Assembly (NCBI GenBank): GCA_012295275.1
Contig: CM022666.1
Location: 6,562,839 to 6,626,838 of the forward strand
Reading direction: 5' to 3'
DNA from: Chrysomallon squamiferum
Taxonomy: Eukaryota; Mollusca; Gastropoda; Neomphalida; Peltospiridae
Length of the DNA: 64,000 bases
This document shows, piece after piece, positions 35,963 to 51,489 of this stretch; positions within the stretch are counted from its first letter, which is position 1, and every line of letters begins with the position of its first letter. The notes beneath the pieces are model-generated. The model did no database searches and had not been told where the DNA came from. It saw only the letters and a list, made by a program, of their open reading frames with translations. Made by a program: the position numbers and the translations under genes.

Positions 35963-36011
<49 letters not shown>
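35925..36011. repeat. (AAT)n array
   Basis: AAAT units followed by nearly pure AAT repeat, with one AGT interruption. Confidence 0.9.
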
Positions 36012-36012
<1 letters not shown>

Positions 36013-37629
36013 TAATAATATTTCAAAATTAATAAAAATATTTTAAATTGGATTGTTGTGTTTATGATGTTTGTCCTAAAATAAAACAAAACAAAAACCA
36101 TCACAAATTACATTGTTGTTATTATTGTTATTACATGACATCTTGTCATTTCTGGTAGGATCATAGAACATAACAAAACAAGGATCTAATGAATGAAACG
36201 TATTTGACATATCTCGACCACAATGATGTAAAATGTCCAGTGTGCGTGTCAACGTAAATCAAATTCTTTACAGCTGCTTAACAAGATTCAATACATTTTC
36301 CTACACACTTCCCAAACAAAGGTAAAGAACAAAATGTTATAGCACTGATGGCAAATATTCGTATTTGTTACCAAGCCATGACATAAATCGCAGTGTATCC
36401 CCAAGATCTCTTGTTAAAATTTTCAAATTGGTTTGACGTCATTTCCTTGCGATTATTAAATACAGCTGCAATTGGAAGCCGTAATCAGAATATGGAAATA
36501 CATGTAATAAATGAATTAATTAATGATGTGAGTGTGTATGTGTTTGTTTGTGTGTGTGTGTTTATGTATATATGTGTGTATAATGGGTAAAGTTTAGCAT
36601 CAACAAGAATCAGCTGTCAAAATCTTTGGTTTTTCAAATCATCAGTCATTGTCAGTAATGACATAATCATGTTTGTTTCTATAAATTAAAACTATCATCA
36701 ATATTGAAGTGATCTTGAGCCATCAATCATCGTCAACACTGACATTATCATGACGATTATTTATAGAAAATTAAAATTAAATTGCAATATTGCAATGATC
36801 TTGAGCATGATTGTCGTCAGTATTATTATCGAAACCCATTATCATCATGATCATTTTGGAAGCCTACTGTTTTAATTGTAACATTATTAAAACAAAAAAA
36901 ACTGTTACGCATTAGAACATTTAATATTCTTCATTCCTTGAACAAACAAACAGTATCTAACATCTTGAAGATTAATGTAAAATATAGAAAAAACGTCAAT
37001 CCAAACAGTTTTATTTTTCTGTTTACATTTCGCTGTTAATTGGGATTCTTCAAACTGGAGCAAGGACAGTTGAAATGTATTTTGTTTCAAGACGGTCATA
37101 TATTTAACATGTGGACCAGTCAAATAAGATATTAATATAGAAACTGAAACCATGTCGTTACATCGAAACATCTCGCAGTTAGGTGTGAATAAACGTTTTG
37201 ATTGGTCTTCGTTCTTTAGCAAATGTTTTTAGTTTAAATAACGCACGGTCTGATTGGTTTAGGTTTTACGAATCAACTTGGCCATTGGTCAATATTTATA
37301 ACCAGCTGAACGCAAATGAGACAACTGAATTGAAAATGAGAAGAAAGTAAATGTTAAAGAATAGAAACAAAAGAAAAAAGAAAAAAAAAATAAAGGGAAT
37401 CGAAAAAAAAAATCATAAAAATATTTCAAGGTTGAAAATGATATTTAATCATCTGCATAAACATAAATGGCCAACGGGTTCGCTTGAACACACTAAGTGA
37501 CGTAATAACTTTCAAGTAACATTAATCTGCAGGTCAAGTGAAAACACACAGGAATTTAATTAGTATGAAAAAAGATGGCGAGCAATTTTTTTGTTAATTC
37601 AGAGTAACCGTAAATGAAAAATCAAATTA

Positions 37630-37653
37630 GGCAAACACACACACACACACACA

Positions 37654-37690
<37 letters not shown>
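37630..37690. repeat. (AC)n microsatellite
   Basis: AC repeat with single GA and AA interruptions. Confidence 0.92.
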
Positions 37691-37692
<2 letters not shown>

Positions 37693-37966
37693 ACAATGAG
37701 ACACACATACACACAAAATTATAATGACGATGATAATGGTGAAAATGATGATGAGAATGACAATGATAATGATGTTGATGATAGTGCAATTTATTACTTT
37801 GTGATAATTTATTATGCTGATAAATAAAAATAAAAAGCGCTAAACAGACAATAAAAAAAATTAAAAAACTAATTTGCCTTGTTCGCCTGTTCACAAAATT
37901 ATAACCATCTTGGGCTTAGTTTTTCTTCTTCATCTAAATTTAAAGACCTTGACGACTTACATAGTT

Positions 37967-37967
<1 letters not shown>

Positions 37968-38063
<96 letters not shown>

Positions 38064-38065
38064 TT
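37968..38065. repeat. (AAT)n array
   Basis: About 95 bases of nearly pure AAT. It yields an open frame with a poly-Asn run that is not a gene. Confidence 0.95.
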
Positions 38066-38635
38066 AATAATAATAATTATCTAAGAATTTTCTCATTCAT
38101 TTTATATATTGGGTTTAGATTATATATGACGATGTATATAGTCGTAGTGTATCGTAATGCACTACAAATAGGAGTTTCAATGGATGGTCATGCATTTGCA
38201 TGGATAGTTCCTAAGCTTCTCGTTAAAAGTCAGAATCACTTTACCTCTAAGAAAGGTGTCAGGTATAATGTCATGTAATGTTGCAGTTAATTTGCAAATA
38301 CGACTCATACACTTAAGTGTTCAAAATCTAATTATTTTCGTGTGCTCGGAAATGTCCCTCAGCTTTCTTTCATCAAATGGAAAACAAATTAAATAATCTA
38401 TCGCCCGCGTCCTTGGATCAATATTGTCATTATATAACAAGTCGATAGGTTTCTCGCACTAATTGCAATTGAGAAAGATTTTAAAATAACTTATTTCGAT
38501 ACTTTGTAACACACAAATTGATCAAATTAATACCAGCACTAAAGATTTTATATCAGGTGTAGATATGTCGACGAATCTGTTAAAAAGATTTAGGTATTAA
38601 ATTCCTTGACACTAATGAATTCTTAACTGAAATAA

Positions 38636-38636
38636 C

Positions 38637-38717
<81 letters not shown>
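38636..38717. repeat. (CT)n microsatellite
   Basis: CT repeat with one CCC interruption near the left end. Confidence 0.95.
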
Positions 38718-38720
<3 letters not shown>

Positions 38721-39191
38721 TAGCTCTCATTAGTTCTTTCTACAACAACCTTTTCTATGTTTGTTATTTCAGTATGATGTCAGATTACACGACTTTGGCA
38801 CTGACGTCGTTAACACCAACTGGGGTGTCGTAACGGTGTAGTTGTCTCAGCTGGCGCAAAATCCAAGGAAGCGAGCGTTTGAGTTTGTTCCTCTGAACAA
38901 ACCAACACAGGATTTTAACACATCGATAACAAACAGAGAAACAAAGCGAATCCAAAACAAGTGTGGGAGAAAGCGGCATTTTACAGAATTGTTCCAAAGG
39001 GCGTAGCCAGCTTTTACAGGATGTGCAAAATGGCACAAAACAAAGATACTTCCTGGTTCATAGGTGCAGAAAGGCGAGTCTGATGTTTAGATTTATCTCA
39101 CACAGAAATATCACATTCAGTTTGTGGAATGGAGCCTTATGAAATAAACTTAACAAGCCATATTCAGTTGTGTCTCTCCCACGTTACAAAC

Positions 39192-39331
<140 letters not shown>

Positions 39332-39375
39332 TACAAAATGATATGGAATCCAGTTCTACTTCTAAATGTACTCAC

Positions 39376-39422
39376 CATCGTGTGATGATGACGATGACGT
39401 CGTGATACTGCCTCTTCGAGAT
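39376..39422 (-). CDS. FAM124: Candidate upstream exon of FAM124
   Basis: A 47-nt minus-strand segment is bordered by a GTACTTTTTCAG acceptor and an ATG/GTGAGTAC donor. Its last base G completes a Gly codon with the GC that opens the exon at 23,999. The joined frame is open and reads SRRGSITTSSSSSHDG, leading into GSSISSMSSTRSE. This Ser-rich composition matches the start of the main FAM124 exon. Its first base is the third base of a codon, so a further upstream exon must supply the start; I could not find it. The ATG at its 3' end is out of frame with FAM124. Good splice sites and phase support it; lack of conservation information limits it. Confidence 0.5.
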
Positions 39423-40492
39423 CTGAAAAAGTACAATAAACAAATAAATAAATAAATTCCAATGTATTTTATATTATCTTCTAGAATTCAAATGTATTTT
39501 AGATTATTTTCTAGAAAGAAGGTTAGAACATGCAATACATTTTGAGGCACAGATTTGATTAACAAAATGAAAAATTCACCGAAGATCGTTTTTAATGAGT
39601 TAAATATTCTTAAAAAACAAAGATCAACTCTCACTAAATGTAAGTTTCGAAAAAGTGGGTTTAATGGCTTCCAATCTTGTCATGTAGAAATAAAATTAAA
39701 TTCTTAATAATATAATTTAATAATGCTGGAGGCGATGAGTAATGATGATGAGGAAGAGGAGGGTAATGGTAATGGTGATGACTGCAATTATAATAATGAA
39801 AATAATACAATAATATGAATAAATAACCACAGCAAATCTCTTTGATCTGAACATGACCTCCAGCAAACCCTTCAAACACACACACAAACATGTGCGCGCT
39901 GACGTCACAGGCGTCAAACCATCTCAGACACAGACACACATGAATGCACGCGTGCACACGTCCACGCACGTGCACGTCAAAGAGCAAATCTAGGAATGCG
40001 AGGGGAGGTAATCGATATTGTATTGTTTGACACAACGCGGACCGCACTGTGCTACAGTCGCGGCACTGACTGACGGCTTCATTAGCTGGACATTGAGGCG
40101 TTAATGACCAAGGTGAGTCTGCGGACAGGTATCCAATATACATGCGACCACTTATCGGCTGTACACCTGAACAAAGTCCATTACATCCGGGTCAGTTGAC
40201 GCACGTTCTAGAACGTTCTCTTGTCGCACGGTCCAGTGACTGGTCAAACAAACAGAAGCTTAGCGCAGCCAGTCGACTGGTACTTCTATTTTGCATTTGC
40301 ATTATACTGCTGCACAGATCAGCGGCGCAGCAAAGTGGAAACATCGATCATCGGGGGCCATATTTAAATAAAAAACTATTTTGTTTGATCGTAATGTTGG
40401 TCTGTTGGAGGTTTCATGTTTGTTATGGAATAAAAGCATAATCATGCAATGGGGACATATTTTGATTTGGCACAGTTTTTAACAATTGTGCG

Positions 40493-40549
<57 letters not shown>

Positions 40550-42400
40550 CTCGGCAGCACATTAAAATAATAATGATAATAATATTACAAAGGTAAACAT
40601 TACATTCAAGCGGGACAAACCCAGTGGGGGGTGTCAACTGTTTAACAAGTAAACATATACTTGTAGTTAACAATACAACAACTAAGTTATTCATGTTTTA
40701 ATTCTCCCAACATAATCCACGCATGTATAGCTGAGTGGATGTGACAAGTTGAAGGTTACTGAAATACACGTCTAGATAAACAGAGGATTAACGGCGGATA
40801 AAAGGATTATCCTGTGACATTTACAACAGATCTGTTAAACTAGATTTATAATACTATCCTACGGTGACATTTTCTTGTTTTCATTTTTATAAATTCTTAA
40901 TTCAGTTACCCATCAGAAGTTCTGAATGGCTGGGAATGCTAGAAAATAGTTTTTGAAGTCTCTTTTCAAAATCAGCTTCAGGACTAGCAGTAACCTATTT
41001 GAGCCCTATAACAGTATAATATATGTCGATAGCGAAAGAGGTATTTATGACATTGTCATTTAATACCAAATAAACTAGATCGTATATCAGTACAGAACTT
41101 ACAACAGTTTATAAAATAACATTCAGGCAGTCACATGACTAAAAGTAACCCATTTGAACTAGATAAAAGTGTTTTGTAAATTAATAATGGAAACTGTTTT
41201 TAAGCACAATGTCATTTAACTGCTAATAAAACAGTTAGTATATTAATACAGAACTTACAATATTTTAATCTTAAAAAAAAAAAAACACTTACGCTGTCAC
41301 GAAACTATTAGTAACGCGTTTGAGCCTTATAAAATATGTTTATAACCGGAATACATGCTGGATAAAAGTTTGTTATAAATGAATAACGGAATAGTTGCTT
41401 ATGCTATTGTCATTTGATACCTAATAAAGAACCAATATACAGCTTAAAATAGTTTAATCTGAGAAAATAACTCAAAGGCCTAGCACTCTAAACTGACACA
41501 AAACTGAACCCAAAGTCTGTGTTATGACAGGAATATAGAAACAATTTCCGAATGGAAATAAGCTAAATATTACTCAGCACACTTCTCTCCCCACTCTGTA
41601 TGAAACTCGTGTCACGGTATAAAGAGCTTGAGCACCAGACAGTGAACGAAGTTTCAGACGTCATTTAAACAACTCTTTTAAATTCTTCCGTGTTAATTTG
41701 CGCACCTCAGTTACAGAAATTGCAGACATTAATGTCGAATAACTGTGAGGACCAGCCACAAAAACTCTCTGCAAAATACACTGAAATATTTATATTTATT
41801 TTCAGCCCATTCTTCCAGTTCTTGTTCATGCATCATTTGAACTATTTTCCGTTCTACCCAATTTGTATGTGGTCGTGATGTTTGCTTTTTTTTATTATTC
41901 TACCCAATTCATCAACGTCCATGTATTCTGGTCTCTTTTTATTCAACCATTTATGCATATAGTTGTTATATTTCATGGAAGAACCATACATAAGCTAAAA
42001 AAAATGAAGGTATCTTCTATACCTCGCGAAAGCGGCAATTATCTTTTATCTGTTAAGTCATAATCACATAAAGAAAAACACAATTACATTACACACTGTA
42101 CATAGAGAAATGTGTTGAGTTTCATTAAACGTTCATTTATTCATTCTTTCATCAAAGTAAATATGGACTAGCATTTCCCTTTTCATTAGCTTTACGATTA
42201 TTTGTCATGAAATCATTTTGTGTCGGGGAATAGATAAACGACATCTGAACCGGCTTCTTTATGTTCACTGATTGAAGTAATGCATCAAGTCTGTCAACGT
42301 TAACACATTAGAAAACATTCTTTGGTATCGAATTACTTAAATATCATATATAGCGTTAATGCTAACAAAACAAGCTAACAATGGTACGCAATAACGTAAA
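39423..42400. other. Non-coding stretch with a GC-richer island
   Basis: 39,885-40,260 is richer in CG dinucleotides than its surroundings and carries a TGACGTCA box at 39,900-39,907. A plus-strand GTGAGT donor-like site lies at 40,112. The 160-residue minus-strand frame over it has no supporting features. A 50-base poly(T) is at 40,498-40,549. 40,560-42,400 is AT-rich with no exon seen. Confidence 0.4.
40498..40549. repeat. Poly(T) tract
   Basis: About 52 consecutive T bases. Confidence 0.97.
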
Positions 42401-42439
42401 ACACAACTGTTAAAAAAAAAAAAGTAATTTGTAAAGGGG

Positions 42440-42720
42440 AAAAACAGGAAGTGATAGCGTGTTCACGTGACTCAGTGCAATAATGGCGTGTCCCTCAGCG
42501 GTGTGACCTTCTGTCATTATTTAAACCCAGGTGCGCTGGTACAGGTATTTCACACGTTACAATGTAGCGAACAGAGTAACTATTGTCTTGGGAATATTAA
42601 TGCTGCAATAAAGACGGCGCGTGCCATATGGCAGAGATGAAAACTGGGATACGACAGATTTTAATCAGCCGTTCAAAAGTCAGGCGACACGCTGCGAGAA
42701 ATGAGAGCGAGGACGCACGT
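42440..42720. promoter_or_regulatory. Possible regulatory island
   Basis: A mixed-composition, CG-containing island in AT-rich DNA, with CACGTGACTCA at 42,464-42,474 (E-box overlapping an AP-1 type TGACTCA). No coding exon is seen. A regulatory role is inferred from composition and motif only. Confidence 0.25.
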
Positions 42721-42920
42721 GTTTTACGAAAATGACAGAAATGATTTTTATGGTTTCATATTTAAGATGGTTTACCTTTAATAATGTAATTTAATAGCAC
42801 CAATATATAATTATTATCAACTGATTTTAGCTAATAATACAGTTAAGAATACCATCAAATGAAGCCTATTATATATTATTGAATGAAGTTTAATTATCAC
42901 TTTGTGTTTGTCTGTCTGTC

Positions 42921-42933
42921 TGTGTGTGTGTGA

Positions 42934-42975
<42 letters not shown>
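42921..42975. repeat. (GT)n microsatellite
   Basis: GT repeat with two GA-type interruptions, preceded by TCTG tetramers. Confidence 0.95.
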
Positions 42976-42976
<1 letters not shown>

Positions 42977-43098
42977 ATCAAACGACTTTGAACTGTTTGT
43001 ATAATATTTCCCCACATACTAGCAATGTTTATCTCTTTACATATAAAATATTATCAAGTAATGTTTAATTAATAGTTATTGAAAATTATAATAATACA

Positions 43099-43170
43099 TA
43101 CAAACATACATACATACATACTCACACACATACATACACAAATAAATATGTACACACATACATACATTAC
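43099..43170. repeat. CATA tetranucleotide tract
   Basis: Imperfect ACATACATAC repeat. Confidence 0.85.
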
Positions 43171-43487
43171 AGAATGACGTGTAACACAGTTTTGGTTTTG
43201 GAAGATACGGTTCATATCCTAATGGACAAACTGGAAAACAAGTAATTAGGCTATTGCAAAATATTACCTGTAGCCTTTGAAGTTTATCCAACAGGTTAAT
43301 TATTAACATATGAACATGGCGACATATGGTTTAGTGGACTACAGGAGAAACTTGATATCGCTGTAATATTATATCTCGCGTTTTAATATCCACTACAGAT
43401 AGTTATCTGAAAATTACAAAGCTCAGATTGCTTTTTTGGTTAATGAAAGAGAATATTGATTGTAAATAGAATGAATACAGAGGCAAT

Positions 43488-44609
<1,122 letters not shown>

Positions 44610-44639
44610 ACATAAGATTGGGTTGTGTATGTCAGAGAA

Positions 44640-45740
44640 AAATATATACATGTTTATATTCAAAATATTTAGAAATGGTTTACAAGGTTTTTACAGTATT
44701 TACAAACAATATTCAAAGTGCTGTCAATTTACTGCGAAATATTTGTTTCACTAATTCATCAACAGAATGATATTTTGGAATAGGAGGGGGATATTATAAA
44801 ATCTTTATATCTGTTAATGTAAATGGACTTATATTATGACAGAGTATTAATCAAAATACATTTCTATTGTATATTATGATATAGTGTGATGCAAAGTTAA
44901 GTAGGTTAAAATGATTCGAATTGATACGCGTTTGTTTTGCTTCCAGCTGACGTCAAACCTGTGTAATCACCATGGTAATTTACTCACGTCATAATATGAT
45001 GGCGAGTAATTCGAATACGTTAACGAATGAAGAAATATTTATTTTTTAATCACAACTCCATACATTTTATACTTACCGAGTTGTAATAAATAATAAAAAA
45101 AATTTATATACAGCTTCCCGTAACGGGGGAGCATGTCTTTACACTGGTCGTTGATAAACCAGCACTGACTAGAACGGGAAATAGTCGTTGAAAATAAAAC
45201 AACAAAAAGCTTAAAACTATTAATTTGCATTCATTACTGTTTGTCGTGTACTATTCTTTTACGAAAACCACCGATTTAAAAATCCGAATATCACGAAATT
45301 AAGTTAACTTCCGGTATGTGTTTTTTGGGTGGGCAAACGAGCGAATGCAAAGAAATGAGAGGTGTTAAGTTTTGTGCCAAATACATTGTCTGCTTTGAAG
45401 ACCTGCGAAGTGACGCAGTTGTAGCCACAGCTTAAAGATTTAGATGTGGGTGTTGCTGGGATTACCGATAATCTGTGTTTATTCTGACAAACCGTGTCCG
45501 TATAACAATTGATTCTTATTACTCGTCTATCTTACTTTTTCCTGTTTCGCCAAAATGACTTTTTTCTTGTTTCCTTTTCCCGATATAGTTGTTGTTTTGG
45601 TTTTTTTTTTTAATATATTAGTTTTATTTTGTATTTAATATATAAATATTTTCTTTCTTTCTTTTCAGTGCTATAGTTTTATTTCGACAATAATCGCGAA
45701 TAATATTAATACCATTTCATTCTTCTTCCCTTAACACACC
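44640..45740. other. AT-rich non-coding stretch
   Basis: No convincing exon. A minus-strand AACTCG/GTAAGT donor-like site lies at 45,077, but the sequence before it has no useful open frame. Confidence 0.4.
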
Positions 45741-45742
45741 CA

Positions 45743-45744
<2 letters not shown>

Positions 45745-45793
<49 letters not shown>

Positions 45794-45840
45794 ACACACG
45801 CACACACACACACACAAACACACCCGCACACACACACTTT
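45745..45840. repeat. Compound (CT)n(CA)n microsatellite
   Basis: CT repeat to about 45,789, then imperfect CA repeat. Confidence 0.95.
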
Positions 45841-45917
45841 CAGTAACAGGCGTACACACATATACCAGACATACACTGAAGTAAATTATCATACCCATGT
45901 GCATCACCATCATCATC

Positions 45918-45962
<45 letters not shown>

Positions 45963-45985
45963 ATTATTAACATTATTAACATTAT
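45918..45985. repeat. (ATT)n array
   Basis: Pure ATT units followed by ATTAAC variants. Confidence 0.92.
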
Positions 45986-46284
45986 AATTTTCACCATATT
46001 AACCACCGTTTTGCATTATTCAAGATACATCATCATTTTCTGTTCTTAACGTCATCTATACTCTTTCATATAATACATACACGCACTTATAACCTTCGTT
46101 AAAATGTAAAAGGTTAGGGGCCGAAACAAGAATCGTGCAGACCAGTTGTTTGTGTTTAATCATAATTAGCACATCTTATGGTGCTAATCTGCTACGACAC
46201 CATCGAGATTAACAACGTCTTCTGCTTCGGCGTCGTGATTACGGCTCCCATGGCTAACACTGGCGGGGAATTAACGCTTCCGGT

Positions 46285-46328
46285 GTGACGTTATTCATCA
46301 AATCTGTGACGTTATTCATCAAATCTGC
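46285..46328. repeat. Two tandem copies of a 22-bp unit
   Basis: GTGACGTTATTCATCAAATC plus CT/TG occurs twice in tandem, each copy with a CRE-half-like TGACGTTA. Confidence 0.85.
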
Positions 46329-46859
46329 ACGTGGTAATCTGCAAACACGTATGTGTTAATAGATAAACAAACTGCGAAGTTCAGAAGTTCGTCTGTGTTA
46401 ATAAAAGGTTGTGTGTACTGGTCAGTCTTGGTCCATTTTGACCAAAGGTGAGTGAGTGATGTGTACTGACGGTAAACAATATAATTTTATGCAGACAGAA
46501 ACAATATATAGACATATGCATCTATTTATCTCTGTTTATATATCGATATCTATCTATCTATCTATCTATCTTTTTATCTTTTTATACACTATTTCTGTCA
46601 AATCTCATGGAATCTTAAGGAATTATCTCTCCCCACCCCCACTCATTTGTCTGTCCGTCTGTCTTTCTCGTTTCTTAAAAATCAAGACTGACGTAGCAGT
46701 TACGAGAAAATTCCTTGAACACATTTAATTTTCTCCTTTCCGTTTGTATATTTTTTCGTTTCACTTTTTTCTTTTTCCTCTTCTTTCTTTCTTTCTTTTC
46801 TTCTTCTTCTTATTCCTATTTTTTTTTTTTTTCCCTCTCCTTTTGGTCAAGGCGTAATA

Positions 46860-47806
46860 TTTGACCTCATTCCAACTTTACAATCCTGCACAGGTTGTGA
46901 AGGCACATTGCTGCATTTCTCGGGTTTCACGAAATCTGGCGAATGTCACTCCCTCTCGAGAAAATGAGGATCTTCATATTTCCTCCATTGATCCTCCCGT
47001 GATTCGACAGCACGAGCAAGAACCTCACTGGAAAAAATGCAGTGACTTCGCCATCGCTACATAACTGGAAGAAAGTCGATGTGGTAAACGAAACAACGAA
47101 AACGTCAGCAAACACAGTCTACTACCGCTATTCTGTTTCCGATAGTTAGCAATTTTCGACCAAGGGAGAGGATTAAAAATGGACTTACAAGAATTTCTCG
47201 ATTGTTCCATTTATTCCTTTTCAAGCTAAATATAGGCCTACAACGAAGTTAAATTTTAAATTACAACATGATAGTCATAGTTTAAAAAATATATATATAT
47301 TATCAACATCGTTTATTTTATTTTATTATTATTGGCAGTTTATTTTATTTTATTTTAATTTAATAAACAACAGAAATTTGATGGAAGTATTTGGTTTGTA
47401 ATACAATATCAGTATGAAACCTTTAACACTGTAAAAACATTTATTATAAACTCCATTGTCATATTTTTTGAAATGACGACAAGCTATCTTTAAAAGGTTA
47501 ATGGATATTTTTATAACCGCGCCTAACTTGTAGCGTAATATAACTGACAGCTTTTTCAAAATTTTTCTCGTGACTATAAAAGTTTATTTTATCGATATTT
47601 ATAAAACAATGAATAGTTTAGAAGTGTCAACATAACAAAACTCATTTCAAAATGAAGGTCTCTGTCAGAAATATTTTTTATTATTCATGATTGTTTTGGG
47701 GTTTTTTGGTTTTTGGGTGTGTTACGGAACGATCAATATTTATTTATGTATGTATTTATTTACTAGTTAGATTAATGTTTTTGTTGAAATTATTATTATT
47801 ATTATT

Positions 47807-47850
<44 letters not shown>

Positions 47851-50800
47851 TGTTATAAGCAGAAGTAGGAATGTCAGCAGCAGCTGTAGTAGTTGTAAAA
47901 GTAGTAACAGTAGTGGCGGTGTTGTTTATGATGATGGTAGTGGTGATATTTGTTTTTCGTTCAAGTACAGAGTACGTCTTCTATTAGGCGTCAACAAAAA
48001 GATGATGATGATGATGATGAAATAATAATATATTATGACTGAAAATGGAAACATGAAGTACAACCAGTAAAGAAGTATTTACAAAATGAACCAGTACAGT
48101 TCCCGAACGTAACTCGTATGTAAATTTGTCCTGTAACGATTTAAGCCGAAATAACTTCAACTATACGAATAGAGTAGCAGATTCTACTTTGTGAAAATAC
48201 GGATTATTGGATGTTTGAGTTTAGATTGTTTTCCTAAAACTATATTTATTTTGAGTATTTGTGGGTTATTTAGAGAACTGAATAAAAGCATTTTTTTTTT
48301 TTTTTCTATGAATCGGTTCTGATATCAAATGATAATGCGTGTTTATAGAATTTTTAAAATAGCGAGTTGTCTCTGCGAGCTGGATAAATCTGAAATAAAA
48401 CACTCGGTGCTTTGTTTTTATAATCCTCCTACTTTCGAAACATTTCAAGCTATGAGTTTAAATAGAAAATATTTTATGAAAATGACAATTCCCGTCTATA
48501 TTTAGGTGAACTGTCAGTCTTGAGAATGAAACCTTATAACCCTGTGCTTCCTGTATGCTATAAATACTTGTCCGTGATATATGTAATGTTATAAGAAAAA
48601 ATAAAATTTCGAGTGTTAAAGCTATCAGGCCAAATTTTAATTAAACTGAACTAAAATGAAACAGATATTTCCGATGTATCTATCATTATAGTGTTATAAA
48701 TGTCACCTAAGACGTTGTTCAGTGAAGATTGACTGTTCTTTGTTTAGCTTACTAAAAAAATCAGCTTCGATTTACATTCCATGGTTGCATAGTATACGTT
48801 ACATACAACTTGATTATTGATAAAATTTACATAATATCACAATAGCTAATCTGACCTCAGGGAAAAAAAAAGAAAATCGTCTTTGAATTAATCAAAATGT
48901 CTTGTAGCATACTGAGTACTTGTTGAAATCGATATGACCTGTTCTTACTTTCATGTGGTGGATATTGTGTTTTTGATTCCGATGTCGGTTCTAAGCAACA
49001 GCTAGCTACCTGGGTTATTTACGCACAGAGTATTATGAAATGTTTCCTCTGTAAATCTATCGTGTTTTGTTTCACTTGTATTCAGGCCGAAGATATAAAT
49101 AATACGAGGATATGTAATATTCAGTTACGGTTAATGTTGAAATGCTAAATTTCAGTGTGAAGACTCATCCTTTGTACTTATAAATTTTATAATATTATTG
49201 TTTCGCTCATTGATATGACTATTCTTCTTATTTATTTATTTATTATTACTGTTATTATTATTACTATTATTATTATTACTGTTATTATTATTACTATTAT
49301 TATTATTACTTTTATTATTATTACTTTTATTATTATTGTTTTTATTACTATTATTTATTTATTTATTTATTTGCTCCCTAATGTTTACGCTATATATCTG
49401 CATGTCTTTTGTTGTGGGGTGATATTTGTATAATGCTTTTCTTCTTTTTCATCGAAGCACTTCTACAGCAATAATTTATTTGTCTGCGCTACAGTTTCTC
49501 TTCAATATTTCATCAGTTTGTTCCTGCATGCAGTTACAAATCATGCTTATCTTACAATAATCTAGATCGTCTTTAAAAATCTGTATTTAATTTATACATT
49601 AATGGTTCAAAAACAGATCGGAAACAAACTGATAGGTTTGCGTCTCGCTAACAAACAATTCCACGGAGTCGTTACCAGGATTGGATCGTGCTACCTGTCA
49701 GCCGAAATTCCAACTGATTAAGATATACGATGGCTGGTCATGTGTAGTTTTGTCCGATCGTTTCCTCAGTTAAAAGACATACTATAGCAGGCGTGACCAT
49801 TCACTGACCAACCATTCACTGCCCACACAAACAAACAAACAAATAAAAAAAGAGGTTTAATATTTACTATCGGACAACGAAAGGTGGGGAGCCTTGTTAG
49901 TTTAACCGTAAACTGAGACTACGGTCCGAGTTTGCTGGACAAAGATAATTAAATTGACTTAAAACCTCCATCAAAGAAACATTATCTAGGGCAGTAAACG
50001 TAGACTGGTCGCGGTGTTTGTGTTAAGGTCCTCTGTCTATAGATAACGACACGTGAGGCGCAACCGGGTCGGGATTTGGTTAAGTCCTGAAAGAACGTGA
50101 GTAAACTGGACACGATCATGCTGCCTGACAATGACCCGTTGTGCTCCGGGGTTGGTAGGTAAACACAGATTATGGGCGGATTTCTTAATGACGACAGAGT
50201 TCACGTGGGGATTTTCTTCTGATATTTTGCTGAGGTGCAGACGCAAGTTTAGGATCGACTACTATTAAAGACTGGTTGTATTTGAGTTTCAGCTTCCTTG
50301 ACGCATTGGCTGCATGAATTTGGCTTTTCGACCAAACTCGATCATGCAGTGGTGTTTGCCAGTCATTTAATATTACGTTTATTATTTCTGCGTCTATTTG
50401 GTTGAGTCATACTAGACTTTAAGTCTGATATGTTATGAGATCGCTTATCGGTTCCAGAACCCATTCATTCAGAACTAAACTAAGATATCTAAAACACTAC
50501 TACTGCTACTAAATCCGTCTATTAACGTTACTAACTTTCTAACACAGTAACATTGCTTTGACGGCTTTCAGAACAGGGTTCACAAGTCAGATGTTGTAAA
50601 AATGTCAGTGCATGAAAAAAAGTGTTTCAAACTGAATGATTCAAAGACACTGCTTTCAGTGTAATTTTTATTTCGCAGCTCTTAACACACACAGTTCTCA
50701 TTTAACGTTTACACATGGACATCCACATGATTATATGCCGACACAAACATACAGAATACACAAATACATATTATAAACAAAAACACAGGCTTTTTACTTA

Positions 50801-51480
50801 TCAGCTTCGTTTACACATTCTCTGATATCTCTTTCATTAACTGAACTTCTTCACCTTTTCTTCTTTAAAGTTTAGTTATCAAAATAAATGTAATATGCAT
50901 CAGTTATTTCAACATCGTTTTAAGATTCACAAACACACTAACAACATGAAAGTCTACAGTGCAAACCAGATCTGTACAATACAATCAAAGGTTGTTTTTA
51001 AAGGGTTTTCTTTTCTCCTTCTTCTTTTTTTTATTTCTTGTTTTCTTAAAAGATTAATACATTCCTTAATGACGATCATTTTCTTATTGGTCTGACCTCT
51101 CTTTATCAAAATATTTGTCCGCTCATTGAAGTTCATTGCAAATAAACATTCACAAACATAGAAACTGAGGAACAAAAATAACTCATCAAATTTAAGTACA
51201 TAAGAAAACAAATGTTAAAAAAAAAGAGAGAGTAAATTTTCGAATCGCATTGTTTCTCGAGATGTAAATTTATCGCAAATCACAAATAACCCATCGCATT
51301 TAAGTGCACAACATAACAGAGGTTAAAAAAAAAATAAATAAATAAATAAAAGTTTCCAATCGCCATGTTTTTCGAGATATAGATTCAAGTCAAACAGATC
51401 AATGGCTATTTTCAGCCTGGTATGTTCACTGTACACCACGAGTGTTTTTTATACTTAGCTGCAGACTTTAAACGATTACT
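46860..51480. other. Non-coding stretch with simple repeats
   Basis: No convincing exon on either strand. Contents: (TCA)n at 47,808-47,850, (ATG)n at 48,000-48,020, imperfect ATT/ATTACT tract at 49,228-49,370. Islands of mixed composition lie at 49,650-50,300. Confidence 0.45.
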
Positions 51481-51489
51481 GCTCGTTGT

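Noticed and set aside
37874-38278. 134-codon plus-strand frame with a long poly-Asn run
   Set aside because: The run is an (AAT)n microsatellite, and the flanks match nothing and lack splice or promoter signals.
39661-40143. 160-codon minus-strand frame, Cys and Tyr rich
   Set aside because: Half of it is low-complexity CA/AAT-derived sequence; no domain, no convincing donor, and it runs across a likely regulatory island.
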